From Bradyrhizobium sp. 141 (GTDB lineage: Bacteria; Pseudomonadota; Alphaproteobacteria; Rhizobiales; Xanthobacteraceae), in assembly GCF_023074055.1 (NCBI RefSeq), contig NZ_JADPKR010000085.1, positions 1-64,000 on the forward strand: 64,000 bases of DNA. Reading direction: 5' to 3'. Both the position numbers and the translations under genes were made by a program. Each line of letters opens with the position of its first letter. Within the stretch, counting starts at the first letter, position 1. Below the pieces are notes generated by a model, which saw only the letters and a program-made list of their open reading frames with translations, was not told where the DNA came from and ran no database searches. This document shows positions 1 through 8,655 of the stretch, piece by piece.

Positions 1-90
1 CATCCCTGCCTCCATCGACCTTTGAAAGCAGAGAATCATTCGGCTCACCGTTCGGCAAACGGAAACGCGCCAAATCACATAGATTCACAG

Positions 91-200
91 CCTCTGAGGC
101 GGCCGCTTCTTCAGCGGCCCTCGAAGGGCGACGGCCCGGCTGCGGCAGCGGGGGCCGTGCATCCTTCGAGGCTCGCTGCGCGAGCGCCTCAGGATGACGG
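91..200. repeat. Palindromic intergenic repeat, family A, copy 1
   Basis: This stretch carries modules ending in CGCCTCAGGATGACGG that recur, in inverted orientation and longer form, at 22117-22247. Both copies share the GAAGGGCGACGGCCCGGCTGC-like core (read here near 123-143) and a hairpin built from GAGGCTCGC and GCGAGCGCCTC. It lies in the upstream region of the RidA gene. I know repeats of this style from Bradyrhizobium genomes, but the family name is unknown to me. Confidence 0.7.
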
Positions 201-286
201 AGTGCCATTGGTGCGCGTCGCATCTAGCTCTTGTCATGATCCCCAGCTAGGCTCCCGCCCAAGCAAAAACCTAAGGGAGCCAGCCC

Positions 287-688
287 ATGCCCAAGCTCGA
301 TCATCTCCGTCCCAGCGGCCTGCATCACAATCCCGCTTACTCCCACGTCGTAACGGCGACCGGCGCGCGGACTATCTACATCTCCGGCCAGGTGTCGGTG
401 GACGAGGAGGGGCGGATCGTCGGCGAGGGCGATATTGCCGCGCAGACGACGCAGGTGATGCAGAATCTCGGGCACGCGCTGAAAGCGGCCGGCGCGACCT
501 ACGCCAACATCGTCAAGATCACGACCTTCGTCGTGAACTACAAGCCGGAGCTGCGCCCCATCATCGGCAAGGCTCGTTCGGCTTTCTTCGAAGGCATGGA
601 GCCGCCGGCCTCTACGCTCGTCGGCGTCTCCGCACTCGCCGCGCCGGAATGGCTGATCGAGATCGAGGCGGTGGCAGTCGCGGATTGA
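287..688 (+). CDS. RidA/YjgF family protein
   Basis: The 133-residue product has the full length of the RidA (YjgF/YER057c/UK114) family, whose members hydrolyse reactive enamine/imine intermediates made by PLP enzymes or act in related catabolic pathways. The family pattern is visible: the N-terminal YSHVV stretch, the ISGQVSVDEEG block near residues 30-40, and a central TTQVMQNLGHALKAAGA helix. The C-terminal block, where canonical RidA has the active-site Arg in a P-x-R-x-x-V motif, reads PPASTLVGVSAL, so that Arg is replaced by Ser and deaminase activity is doubtful. The start follows the ribosome site AAGGGAGCC. The neighbours give no pathway hint. Confidence 0.85.
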   Translation: MPKLDHLRPSGLHHNPAYSHVVTATGARTIYISGQVSVDEEGRIVGEGDIAAQTTQVMQNLGHALKAAGATYANIVKITTFVVNYKPELRPIIGKARSAFFEGMEPPASTLVGVSALAAPEWLIEIEAVAVAD

Positions 689-766
689 GGTTTTTCCGGT
701 AGCCCGGATGAAGCCCAAGCGTAATCCGGGAAACCAGTCGCTCAGGATCGCTGCGCTCCATCCGGG

Positions 767-1174
767 CTACGAGTGCTTCGCTTTGAACATCTCTCGCAGG
801 AGAGCCAGCGCCTCGTCGGCCCGGTCGGCAGGCACGAAGAGATGATCGTGATAGAAAGCCGACACGGCGTTCACGCTGATGCCGGCTTCGGCCAGACGCG
901 CCGTGATTGCCGCCAGAAAGCCCACCGCATCGAGCGCGGAGTGAACCGTCAGGATGATCAGGCGCGAGGGGAATTCATGGTATAGTTCGGCACGTTCGGC
1001 TTCCTCCTGCAGCATCACCAGCGTCGTTCCTTCTCGTTCGCGGAACGTCAGCATCGGGTTGACGTTGGCTGGAATGCTCGCGCCCGGCGCAAGCGTGCAA
1101 AACACGAAGGTGCCGTCCAGCATCTCCGGCTTCATGCTTGTCAGCAGCGCGTCGAGACCGCGTTCGCCTGTCAC
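767..1174 (-). CDS. ACT domain-containing protein
   Basis: The 135-residue product matches the small paired-ACT-like proteins (DUF2241/ACT_7 type) thought to bind amino acids. The N-terminal half has the family pattern M-L-x-G-x-F-V-F near residues 18-25, and the C-terminal half carries a canonical ACT fold with the PSRLIILTVHSALDAVGFLAAI segment starting near residue 69 and the AEAGISVNAVSAFYHDHLFVP segment following. No enzyme domain is attached, so a ligand-sensing role is inferred. The start is GTG. It stands alone and points toward ridA. Confidence 0.8.
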   Translation of the reverse strand: MTGERGLDALLTSMKPEMLDGTFVFCTLAPGASIPANVNPMLTFREREGTTLVMLQEEAERAELYHEFPSRLIILTVHSALDAVGFLAAITARLAEAGISVNAVSAFYHDHLFVPADRADEALALLREMFKAKHS

Positions 1175-1373
1175 GGTGCCAACCCCTGGACGAGGAGGGT
1201 CGTTTGCGCCCCTGCGAAGCTATCGGGGCCGGCGGCTGTGGAAGCCATGGTCAACATACCTTTGTATATCTCCTGCAATCCTTCTCATGCGCCGAGCTTA
1301 CGCTGGTACAATTGAGCGACGGCGGGAGATTCTTACAATTTGAGTCCACTCGGGTCACTGCGAGAAGGCTCAC

Positions 1374-1529
1374 ATGAACGTCGTCATTGGAAAGCTCAAC
1401 GGCTTGTGGCACCTCATCGTCGGGTCTTGTCAGATCCGAACGCCGTTCCCGGAAACGCAGGATCGGCAGTTGGTCGTGCAGTATGCCCGGCGCGTCTATC
1501 CGGGTGCACGGATCTTCGAACGCGACTAA
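1374..1529 (+). CDS. Small hypothetical protein, 51 aa
   Basis: A 51-residue frame begins MNVVIGKLNGLWHLIVG and ends GARIFERD. It is preceded by a good ribosome site (GAGAAGG, about 6 nt before the ATG) and ends 17 bp before the convergent dinB stop. I do not recognise a domain, and no transmembrane segment or signal peptide is evident. The presence of an RBS and the non-repetitive composition favour a real gene, but it could be chance. Confidence 0.45.
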   Translation: MNVVIGKLNGLWHLIVGSCQIRTPFPETQDRQLVVQYARRVYPGARIFERD

Positions 1530-1545
1530 GTTGAGCAGGGCCCGA

Positions 1546-2835
1546 TCACTCCTGCGCCTTCTGCGGTCCCTCATAGGCGATGCCGCGGATCACAGCGGCG
1601 CTGCCGAACTTCTTGCGCAGGCTGTCCACGGCGCGTTCGGCGTGGGCGGCACGGCGGTCGAGCATGTCGGTGTCGTCGGAGACCGAGCCGTCGCGCAGCG
1701 CGCTGACGCCGGCGCCCATCAGGCGGAAAGCAGTGCCGTCGATCTCTTTCGCCAGCATCTCGCGGCAGATCGAGAAGATCTTGGCGGCGAGCTGCGTCGG
1801 GGCGGCGATCGACTGCGAACGTGTGCGCTGGCGGAAATCGGCGGTCTTCAGCTTCAGCGTGACGGTCGAGCCGGCGAGCTCGCCGCTCTTGAGCCGCGAC
1901 GAGGTCTTTTCGCACAGCCGCCACAAGATCTTCTCCAGCGTCGCGAAATCGCGGATATCGGTCTCGAAGGTGGTTTCGCTGGAAATCGTCTTGGCGCCGC
2001 GGTCAGGCTCGACGCGGCGGTCGTCGATGCCGCGCGCGAGCCGCCACAGCCTGCGGCCGTCGCTCGGAAACTGCCGCATCATCTCGATCTCGTCGGCCTT
2101 CTGCAGGTCGGCGATGACGCGGAAGCCGCGCTGCCCGAGGCGCTCCTGCGTCGCGGGTCCGACGCCGAAAATGAATCCGACCGGCCTCGAAGCCAGCATT
2201 GTCAGCGCGTCCTCCTGGTCGAGCGTGGCAAAGCCGCGTGGCTTGTCGAGGTCGGAGGCGATCTTGGCCAGGAACTTATTGCAGGACAGGCCGACCGAGA
2301 CGGAGATACCGATATCGCGCTCGACGTCGCGGGCAAAGCGCGCCAGCACCTTTGCCGGGATCATGCCGTGCACCCGTTCGGTGCCGGAGAGGTCGAGGAA
2401 GGCCTCATCGATCGAGAGCGGCTCGACCAGCGGCGTCAGCGCCTGCATGGCCTGGCGCACCTCGCGGCCGACGCGGACGTACTTCGCCATGTCGGGCGGG
2501 ATCACGGTCGCATGCGGACAGGCCTCCAACGCCTTGAACATCGGCATCGCGGAGCGCACGCCATAGGTGCGCGCAATGTAGCAGGCGGCCGATACCACGC
2601 CCCGTTTGCCGCCGCCGATGATGACGGGCTTGTCGGCGATATCGGGGTTATCCCGCTTCTCGACCGTCGCATAGAAGGCGTCGCAGTCGATATGCGCGAT
2701 GTTCAGCGCAGACAGCGCCCGGTGGCGGACAAGGCGAGGGGAACCGCAGGCCGAGCAGCGCCGCACCCCCATATCCAGATCGGCCAGACAATCCCGGCAG
2801 AAGCAGCGGGGCCCGGGCGGGTCGGGACTGGTCAC
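1546..2835 (-). CDS. dinB: DNA polymerase IV (Y family) with N-terminal zinc ribbon
   Basis: This is a translesion DNA polymerase that copies past damaged bases. Counting from the GTG at 2835, the palm carries the metal-binding HIDCDAFYATVE motif (catalytic Asp near 50) and the SIDEAFLDLSG motif (Asp143, Glu144). A little-finger domain follows at about 290-420. The first 30 residues hold a CFCRDC...CSAC pattern, which is a likely zinc ribbon absent from E. coli DinB. The GTG start overlaps the stop of the DUF3572 gene (GTGA), which indicates translational coupling. A TTG at 2853 is a less likely start. Confidence 0.93.
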   Translation of the reverse strand: MTSPDPPGPRCFCRDCLADLDMGVRRCSACGSPRLVRHRALSALNIAHIDCDAFYATVEKRDNPDIADKPVIIGGGKRGVVSAACYIARTYGVRSAMPMFKALEACPHATVIPPDMAKYVRVGREVRQAMQALTPLVEPLSIDEAFLDLSGTERVHGMIPAKVLARFARDVERDIGISVSVGLSCNKFLAKIASDLDKPRGFATLDQEDALTMLASRPVGFIFGVGPATQERLGQRGFRVIADLQKADEIEMMRQFPSDGRRLWRLARGIDDRRVEPDRGAKTISSETTFETDIRDFATLEKILWRLCEKTSSRLKSGELAGSTVTLKLKTADFRQRTRSQSIAAPTQLAAKIFSICREMLAKEIDGTAFRLMGAGVSALRDGSVSDDTDMLDRRAAHAERAVDSLRKKFGSAAVIRGIAYEGPQKAQE

Positions 2836-3143
2836 GGCACGTCGCGCTCCCAAGAGGGATCGCCGAGCGCGTCGCCAAGGACCTGCCGCGCTGCGGCAAC
2901 GTTGGTCGGGTGTAGTTCCGCGGAGCTGGCAAAGGCCTTCACAGTGGCGTCATCGCGCAGCACGAAATCGAGCACGCTGAGCAGGAAATTGGGGTCCGCG
3001 GCGGCATTGCGCAGCGTCTCCGGACCGACCCCTGTCTCAGCCAGGAACAGGCCCAGCCGCTCAGGCTCGCTCGCGATGAAGGACAGTGCCTGAATCGCAA
3101 CGATTTCAGCGACTTCGCGGGGGTTGTGAACAGGCTTTTTCAA
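2832..3143 (-). CDS. DUF3572 domain-containing protein
   Basis: The 103-residue, mostly helical product matches the alphaproteobacterial DUF3572 family. Visible family features are the AEIVAIQALSFIASEPERLGLFLAETG block from about residue 11 and the LLSVLDFVLRDDATVKAFA block from about residue 54. Function is unknown. Its stop overlaps the dinB start by 4 bp, so the two are co-transcribed and probably co-translated. It is divergent from divK. Confidence 0.85.
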   Translation of the reverse strand: MKKPVHNPREVAEIVAIQALSFIASEPERLGLFLAETGVGPETLRNAAADPNFLLSVLDFVLRDDATVKAFASSAELHPTNVAAARQVLGDALGDPSWERDVP

Positions 3144-3385
3144 GGGGACGGTTTGCCTTTCCGTTAACTTTCGGTCTCTAATTTGGAATCATCATGCCCG
3201 AGTCTCGTCCGTGAGTCTTCCGACCCCAGGCAAGCAACTGGAAACCACATCGTAGAAAGTCGACCCTCGGGTTTAACGAAACTCAAGCGAATCTGAGGCT
3301 AGTTTGAATCCAGTTTTCGAAGCGCCGGCGAGCGGCGCCTGAGGCGTCACATGTATGGGTCCTTCGGACCAAACAGGAGGGCGGG

Positions 3386-3751
3386 ATGGCTAAGACCGTC
3401 CTGATCGTGGAAGACAACGAGCTCAACATGAAGCTCTTCCGCGACCTGTTGGAGGCGCACGGCTACCAGACCTCCGGCACCAGCAACGGCTACGAGGCGC
3501 TCGACCTCGTGCGCAAGACGCGGCCCGACCTCGTGCTGATGGATATCCAATTGCCGCAGGTCTCCGGCCTCGAGGTGACGCGCTGGATCAAGGACGATCC
3601 GGAGCTGCGCGCCATTCCCGTCGTCGCGGTCACGGCGTTCGCGATGAAGGGCGACGAAGAGCGCATCCGCGAGGGCGGCTGCGAGGCCTATTTGTCCAAG
3701 CCGATCTCGGTCGGCAAATTCATCGAGACGGTCCGGCGTTTTATCGGATAG
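3386..3751 (+). CDS. divK: Single-domain response regulator DivK
   Basis: The 121-residue product is a stand-alone receiver domain. It has the acidic pair E9-D10, the phospho-acceptor Asp53 (LMDIQLP), the switch Thr83 and Lys105 (SKPIS). In Caulobacter, DivK is phosphorylated by DivJ, dephosphorylated by PleC, and controls the DivL-CckA-CtrA cell-cycle pathway. The NELNMKLF signature after the acidic pocket is typical of DivK. Its position 14 bp upstream of pleD is the classical divK-pleD operon. Confidence 0.95.
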   Translation: MAKTVLIVEDNELNMKLFRDLLEAHGYQTSGTSNGYEALDLVRKTRPDLVLMDIQLPQVSGLEVTRWIKDDPELRAIPVVAVTAFAMKGDEERIREGGCEAYLSKPISVGKFIETVRRFIG

Positions 3752-3765
3752 GAAGTGAGTTCACA

Positions 3766-5139
3766 GTGTCCGCGCGTATCCTGGTTGTCGATGACGTTCC
3801 TGCCAACGTCAAACTCCTCGAAGCCCGCCTGTCCGCCGAATATTTCGACGTGATGACCGCCGCGAACGGCACCGAGGCGCTGGCGATCAGCCGCCGCGCC
3901 GAATGCGACATCATCCTGCTCGACGTGATGATGCCTGATATGGACGGTTTCGAAGTCTGCCGCCGCCTCAAGACCGACCCGGCCACGCATCATATTCCCG
4001 TCGTCATGGTGACGGCGCTCGACAGCCCGTCCGACCGCAATCGCGGACTGGAAGCCGGCGCCGATGATTTCCTGACCAAACCCGTCTCCGACGTCGTGCT
4101 GATCGCGCGGGTGCGCTCGCTGACGCGGCTGAAGATGATGACGGACGAACTGCGCATGCGCGCCATCACCTCGCTCGAGATCGGCATGCAGGCGCCCGAG
4201 CGCAGCGCCGTGGCGGACACCGGCAAGGGCGGCCGCGTCCTGCTGGTCGACGACCGTCAGTCCTCCTACGAACGGCTGGCGACGATCCTCGCCGCCGAGC
4301 ACACCATCGACGTCGAGCCGAACCCGACGGAGGCGCTGTTCCACGCCGCCGAGGGCAATTACGACCTCCTGATCGTCTCGCTCGACCTCAACAATTTCGA
4401 CGGCCTGAGGCTCTGCAGTCAGGCGCGCTCGCTGGAGCGGACGCGGCACGTGCCGATCCTGGCGATCGCGGACCCCGAGAACTCGACGCGGCTGCTCCGC
4501 GGCCTCGAGATCGGCGTCAACGACTACCTGCTGCGTCCCATCGACAAGATCGAGCTCCTGGCGCGCGCCCGCACCCAGATCCGCCGCCGCCGCTACACCG
4601 ATCATTTGCGCGACAACGTGCAGAACTCGATCGAGATGGCGATCACCGATGCGCTCACCGGCCTGCACAATCGCCGCTACATGGAGAGCCATCTGGCGAC
4701 GCTCGCCGAGCAGGCCGCGACCCGCGGCAAGCCGCTGGCGCTGATGATCCTGGACATCGACTTCTTCAAGTCGATCAACGACAATTACGGCCACGACGCC
4801 GGCGACGACGTGCTGCGCGAGTTCGCTGTGCGGGTCCGCAAGTCGATCCGCGGCATTGATCTGGCCTGCCGCTACGGCGGCGAGGAGTTCGTCATCGTGA
4901 TGCCCGAGACCGATCTCCACGTCGCCGGCATGGTCGCCGAGCGCCTGCGCCGCTCGATCGCGGGCGAGCCGTTCGCGATCCACAAGGGTGCCAAGCGCAT
5001 CGAGGTCACGATCTCGATCGGCCTGACCACGCTGGAGCAGAAGGGCGAGGCGGTCGCCGACGTCCTCAAGCGCGCCGACACCGCGCTCTATCGCGCCAAG
5101 CACGACGGCCGCAACCGCGTGGTGTCGCAAGCGGCGTGA
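3766..5139 (+). CDS. pleD: Diguanylate cyclase response regulator PleD
   Basis: The enzyme makes cyclic di-GMP from two GTP at the cell pole during development. Domain order is receiver 1 (Asp53 acceptor, residues 1-125), a degenerate receiver 2 (about 160-280) in which the acceptor region reads LIVSLDLNNFDG, and a GGDEF domain from about 295. The active-site loop is GGEEF at 371-375, and an RxxD product-inhibition site (RGID) sits five residues before it at 362-365. The length of 457 residues matches Caulobacter PleD. It is co-transcribed with divK. Confidence 0.96.
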   Translation: MSARILVVDDVPANVKLLEARLSAEYFDVMTAANGTEALAISRRAECDIILLDVMMPDMDGFEVCRRLKTDPATHHIPVVMVTALDSPSDRNRGLEAGADDFLTKPVSDVVLIARVRSLTRLKMMTDELRMRAITSLEIGMQAPERSAVADTGKGGRVLLVDDRQSSYERLATILAAEHTIDVEPNPTEALFHAAEGNYDLLIVSLDLNNFDGLRLCSQARSLERTRHVPILAIADPENSTRLLRGLEIGVNDYLLRPIDKIELLARARTQIRRRRYTDHLRDNVQNSIEMAITDALTGLHNRRYMESHLATLAEQAATRGKPLALMILDIDFFKSINDNYGHDAGDDVLREFAVRVRKSIRGIDLACRYGGEEFVIVMPETDLHVAGMVAERLRRSIAGEPFAIHKGAKRIEVTISIGLTTLEQKGEAVADVLKRADTALYRAKHDGRNRVVSQAA

Positions 5140-5301
5140 GCTGCCGGGCACAAAGTTGCGAAAACAACCCCATGCACAGTAGCCGACGCTAGTCGGATCA
5201 ATGGCTTACACCGGTTACAAAACGGCTTGAGTTGGGGTCTCGGGGACGGCCAGGGAATTCGCTCGGTCAGGACGGGTCCGCGCCGAGTCCTCGGCATGCC
5301 A

Positions 5302-6273
5302 TTATGTTGATCCGCGGAACTGGGTCGGTGAGGCGCCAAAGCGGCGACGGAAGGCCTGGTTGAAATATGAGATGTCGTTGAAGCCGCATGAATAGGCGAT
5401 CTCGCTCACCTTCAGCCGGGCGTGCTGGCGCGACATGAGCGCCGTTCTTGCATTTTGGAGCCGCAATTCCAGCACGCGCTCGGTGAAGCTCGCTCCGGTC
5501 TCATGCAGGAGAGCCTGAATGTAGCGGGGCGACAGTCCGATCTTTTGCGCAAGGCAGCGCGGCGAGAATGCCGGATTGGTGAAATTCGCTCTGATCTCGG
5601 CAAGAATCTCGCGCAGCCGCGCTGCGCGTAAGCCCCGCAGGGTGGCCACCTCTGCGGCATCGCGGCCGGCGCCTAGCGTAAGCGCGAGAATATCCAGCAG
5701 GGTCGTGCCTATGTGTTGGTCCAAATCCGGATCGCTGCCGGCGTCGTTTGGATCGAGCACGCTCTCCAAGTAGCGCTTGAGATGACGCAGCGCCGGTTGG
5801 CCGGGATCGAGTGGCCTTGCCATAAGATCGTCAGCGCGAGGAACGAGTTGCAGCAGACGCTCGCGGGCGATCGTCACCGTCGCCCATTCCCCTGGTGCCT
5901 CGACGACCATCTCGGCGGTCGCGCCGTTGGTCCCGAGGAACGCGCCACCGGCTCCAGCCACCGCATCCCGTCCGAACTGTGACAGTTGTAGTCGCGCCGT
6001 CCCGCGATTGAGCAATAGACAAAAATCATCGTCAGGGCCGCGTGCGATGGCGCTTGCGGACCGGGCAAACCGTTTGAGCGTTCCATCGAACAACGCAACT
6101 CGCACATCGGAGAATTGCGCAAATTGAAACTGAGCGCGAAAGGCGTACTCCTCGAAGCGCGAATAGTCGACGCAGCAGGTGAGCGCCTCGAATTGCTCAT
6201 GCCAATGCCCGAACCGCGCCGCGTCGCCGAGGCGCGCGGGAAGCTGGTCCGAGCTGAAAGTGATCCGGTTCAT
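5302..6273 (-). CDS. AraC family transcriptional regulator
   Basis: The 323-residue protein has an N-terminal cupin-like sensor region (about 20-190) and a C-terminal pair of helix-turn-helix motifs (about 220-320). The second motif carries the AraC signature KVSEIAYSCGFNDISYFNQAF followed by FRRRFGASPTQFR. The sensor half resembles the AraC_binding_2 type found in regulators of catabolic genes, but the inducer cannot be read from sequence. It is convergent with pleD, and no obvious target operon lies next to it. Confidence 0.9.
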   Translation of the reverse strand: MNRITFSSDQLPARLGDAARFGHWHEQFEALTCCVDYSRFEEYAFRAQFQFAQFSDVRVALFDGTLKRFARSASAIARGPDDDFCLLLNRGTARLQLSQFGRDAVAGAGGAFLGTNGATAEMVVEAPGEWATVTIARERLLQLVPRADDLMARPLDPGQPALRHLKRYLESVLDPNDAGSDPDLDQHIGTTLLDILALTLGAGRDAAEVATLRGLRAARLREILAEIRANFTNPAFSPRCLAQKIGLSPRYIQALLHETGASFTERVLELRLQNARTALMSRQHARLKVSEIAYSCGFNDISYFNQAFRRRFGASPTQFRGST

Positions 6274-6576
6274 CCTGACATCGCTCGGTTCGACGGTCTA
6301 GATTGCTGGGCCGCATGCACGACGACAATCGCCTTGCCTGTTTAGCGCGGGAGCTCCGGTTTGAGGACAAGAAATTCCGGGCGTGGGCCGACGAATGCGC
6401 TCTGGCCCAATTTTGATGCGCTGGAGAAAAACTTCCGGGCGTAGCGAAACTCGACAGCGCCGGAGAACAAGAGGGATACGCGGACAGCTTGGGTGAGCGG
6501 GGACTGCTTTTCTTAGGCGCGCGTTGGATATCCTCCTTTTGCCGGCTGATGGCGCCGCGTGCTACGGCGACTGCTA
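6274..6576. other. Intergenic region upstream of the AraC gene
   Basis: These 303 bases lie between the start of the AraC-type gene and the stop of the TetR gene, both on the minus strand. I see no credible frame, RNA gene or strong palindrome. It presumably holds the AraC gene promoter. Confidence 0.4.
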
Positions 6577-7182
6577 TCATGGCGCGCGTTTGCGTCCCTT
6601 CACCGGCGCCTTCGCACCATCCCCCACATCCACCCCCGCATTCCGCAGCAGCACCTTCGCCACTTCCTTCGCGGCTCTTGCCATCGCCGGATCGTCGCGC
6701 ACGAGGTCCTGCGCGATCGAGCCGTCGACCAGCAGTACCAGCTGCGTTGCGAGCGCGTCCGCGTCCCGTACACCGAGCTCGTTCAGGCGGTCGCGAAACC
6801 AGACGCGGCGGCTTTCCTTGAAGGCGATTGCAATCTTCTTCACGGCACGGTCCTGAGGGCCAAGCTCGGCGACCGCGTTCACGAACGGGCAGCCGCGAAA
6901 ATCCTTGGCCGCAAACCGCCGCTCCAGCGAATCGAAGGTGGCGAGGATCTGCTCGGCCGGGGGCTTGTCGGAGGGACGCTGAGCGACGAAGCGGCGTTCC
7001 AGATAGGCCGCGATCAGCGCGTCCTTGGAGGGAAAGTGGTTGTAGAGCGTGCGTTTGGAGATGCCGATCTCGGCCGCGATGGTGTCGACGCCGATCGCGC
7101 GAATGCCCTGCAGATAGAACAGCTTGTCGGCGGTCGCGAGGATCCGCTCTTTCATCGTCTGTGGGGCGGGCGGGGGAGCCAT
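6577..7182 (-). CDS. TetR/AcrR family transcriptional repressor
   Basis: The 201-residue protein has an N-terminal TetR helix-turn-helix at about residues 12-58, with the signature TIAAEIGISKRTLYNHFPSK. The rest is a helical ligand-binding region with a C-terminal TetR_C-like stretch, then a basic tail (KAPVKGRKRAP). It is divergent from the MFS gene, and a 16-bp palindrome in the 130-bp gap is the likely binding site. An efflux-repressor role is therefore inferred. A second in-frame ATG at residue 10 is an alternative start. Confidence 0.9.
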   Translation of the reverse strand: MAPPPAPQTMKERILATADKLFYLQGIRAIGVDTIAAEIGISKRTLYNHFPSKDALIAAYLERRFVAQRPSDKPPAEQILATFDSLERRFAAKDFRGCPFVNAVAELGPQDRAVKKIAIAFKESRRVWFRDRLNELGVRDADALATQLVLLVDGSIAQDLVRDDPAMARAAKEVAKVLLRNAGVDVGDGAKAPVKGRKRAP

Positions 7183-7205
7183 GCGGCGACGGGCGTCCTG
7201 TTTGC

Positions 7206-7236
7206 TTGACAGCGGGCATCATTCATAGCCTAAGTA
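7206..7236 (+). promoter_or_regulatory. Probable sigma-70 promoter of the MFS gene
   Basis: A perfect -35 hexamer TTGACA (7206-7211) is followed, after 18-19 nt, by CTAAGT/TAAGTA as a weak -10. It lies 77-107 bp upstream of the MFS start and abuts the TetR palindrome, so a bound repressor would block it. Confidence 0.4.
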
Positions 7237-7250
7237 CACAGGTCTGTGTA
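7235..7250. promoter_or_regulatory. TetR operator palindrome
   Basis: The site TACACAGGTCTGTGTA has perfect 7-bp arms (TACACAG/CTGTGTA) around a 2-bp centre. It lies in the divergent region between the TetR and MFS genes and overlaps the end of the predicted promoter. Size and symmetry fit a TetR-family operator. Confidence 0.7.
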
Positions 7251-7312
7251 ACCAAAATCAACTGATATTGCAGACGGCGGCGTTCGCGCCGCGCCGCCGA
7301 GGGAGAAGAAAC

Positions 7313-8551
7313 ATGCCCCTGTTGCAGGTCCTGCGTCCGACATTGCCCATCCTGATCGGCGCCTCGATCATGCTGACGCTGAGCATGGGGCTGCGGCAGT
7401 CGCTCGGCATCTTCATGCAGCCGCTGACGCATGACATTCACCTTTCGATCTCGGACTTCACGCTGGCGCTGGCGGTGCAGAACCTCGCTTGGGGCTTTCT
7501 CCAGCCGCTCGCTGGCGCGATGACGGTGCGCTACGGCTTCCGTCCGATCATGATCGTGGGCTCGCTGATGTACATCGTCGGCCTCATTCTGATGGCGACC
7601 GCGAACGGGCTGGTCAGCATCATGATCGGCGCCGGCGTGCTGATCGGAACGTCGCTGGCTTGCACCGCGGCGGCGATCGCGATGTCGGTGGCGGCGCGCG
7701 CTGTCCCTGCAACGGTGCGCTCGACCGTGCTCGGCATCGTCTCGGGCGCGGGCTCGCTCGGCGCGCTGCTGTCGGCGCCGATCGGGCAGATGCTCAACGA
7801 GGGTTTTGGCTGGCGTGTCGGGCTCGCCGGCTTTGTCATCATGTCGGTGCTGATGATCCCCGCGGCCTGGTATGCCGGCCGCGTGGATCAGGTCCCGCTG
7901 CCCAAGCCCACCGCCGACGACATCGATGATGCGACCGCAGCGTCCGCAACCAAGGCGGCGTTCGGCAATACCTCCTTCGTGGTGATGACCTGCGCCTATC
8001 TCGTCTGCGGCATGCAGCTCGTGTTCCTCACCACGCATCTGCCGTCGTATCTGGCGATCTGCGGCCTCGACCCGATGCTGAGCGCGCAGACGCTCGGTAT
8101 GATCGGCGGCTTCAACGTGCTGGGCTCGCTGTTCTTCGGCTGGGCCGGCGAGCGCTGGAACAAGCTGGCGCTCTTGGGCGCGATCTACATCCTGCGCTCG
8201 CTGGCGCTTGCCTGGTACTTCATGCTGCCGGCAACGCCGTTCTCGACGCTGCTGTTCGGCGCCATCATGGGCTTCCTCTGGATGGGCGTCGGTCCGCTGG
8301 TTGCAGGCGCGGTCGCCGAGATGTTCGGCCTGCGTTGGCAGGCGATGATCCAGGGCCTCGCCTTCATGAGCCACCAGATCGGCAGCTTCCTCGGTGCCTA
8401 CGGAGGCGGGGTGCTCTACGACGCGCTCGGCTCCTACACCATGGCCTGGCGCATCGGCGTGGCGCTGGGCTTGGCAGGGGGCATCGTGCAGGTCGCGTTC
8501 GCGCTCGTCAGGCCGTCGCAGCCGCCCGCGCCGGTGCTGCGGACGGCGTAG
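7313..8551 (+). CDS. MFS transporter
   Basis: The 412-residue integral membrane protein has about 12 hydrophobic segments in the 6+6 MFS arrangement with a loop at about 190-215. The first helix region reads SIMLTLSMGLRQSLGIFM. It resembles uncharacterised Bradyrhizobium MFS permeases of the monocarboxylate/oxalate-formate type, but the substrate is unknown. I chose the ATG at 7313 because GGGAGAAG lies 5 nt upstream; a TTG at 7268 lacks such a site. Control by the divergent TetR regulator is likely. Confidence 0.9.
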   Translation: MPLLQVLRPTLPILIGASIMLTLSMGLRQSLGIFMQPLTHDIHLSISDFTLALAVQNLAWGFLQPLAGAMTVRYGFRPIMIVGSLMYIVGLILMATANGLVSIMIGAGVLIGTSLACTAAAIAMSVAARAVPATVRSTVLGIVSGAGSLGALLSAPIGQMLNEGFGWRVGLAGFVIMSVLMIPAAWYAGRVDQVPLPKPTADDIDDATAASATKAAFGNTSFVVMTCAYLVCGMQLVFLTTHLPSYLAICGLDPMLSAQTLGMIGGFNVLGSLFFGWAGERWNKLALLGAIYILRSLALAWYFMLPATPFSTLLFGAIMGFLWMGVGPLVAGAVAEMFGLRWQAMIQGLAFMSHQIGSFLGAYGGGVLYDALGSYTMAWRIGVALGLAGGIVQVAFALVRPSQPPAPVLRTA

Positions 8552-8655
8552 GGAGGGCGTCGAGCGGCTCGCTCAGTCATCGCGGGCCGCTCGAGAGCCA
8601 TCCAACAGCATTGCGACCCGCTCGCGATGCTTCCGCTATTCGCCGCCAAGTTGGA

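Noticed and set aside
1387..3093. 568-residue open frame antisense to dinB
   Set aside because: The Arg/Ala-rich product mirrors dinB codon bias; dinB has clear catalytic motifs.
3273..3287. Possible CtrA box (TTAA-N7-) upstream of divK
   Set aside because: Only the first half matches TTAA; the second half is CAAG, so it is below a convincing level.
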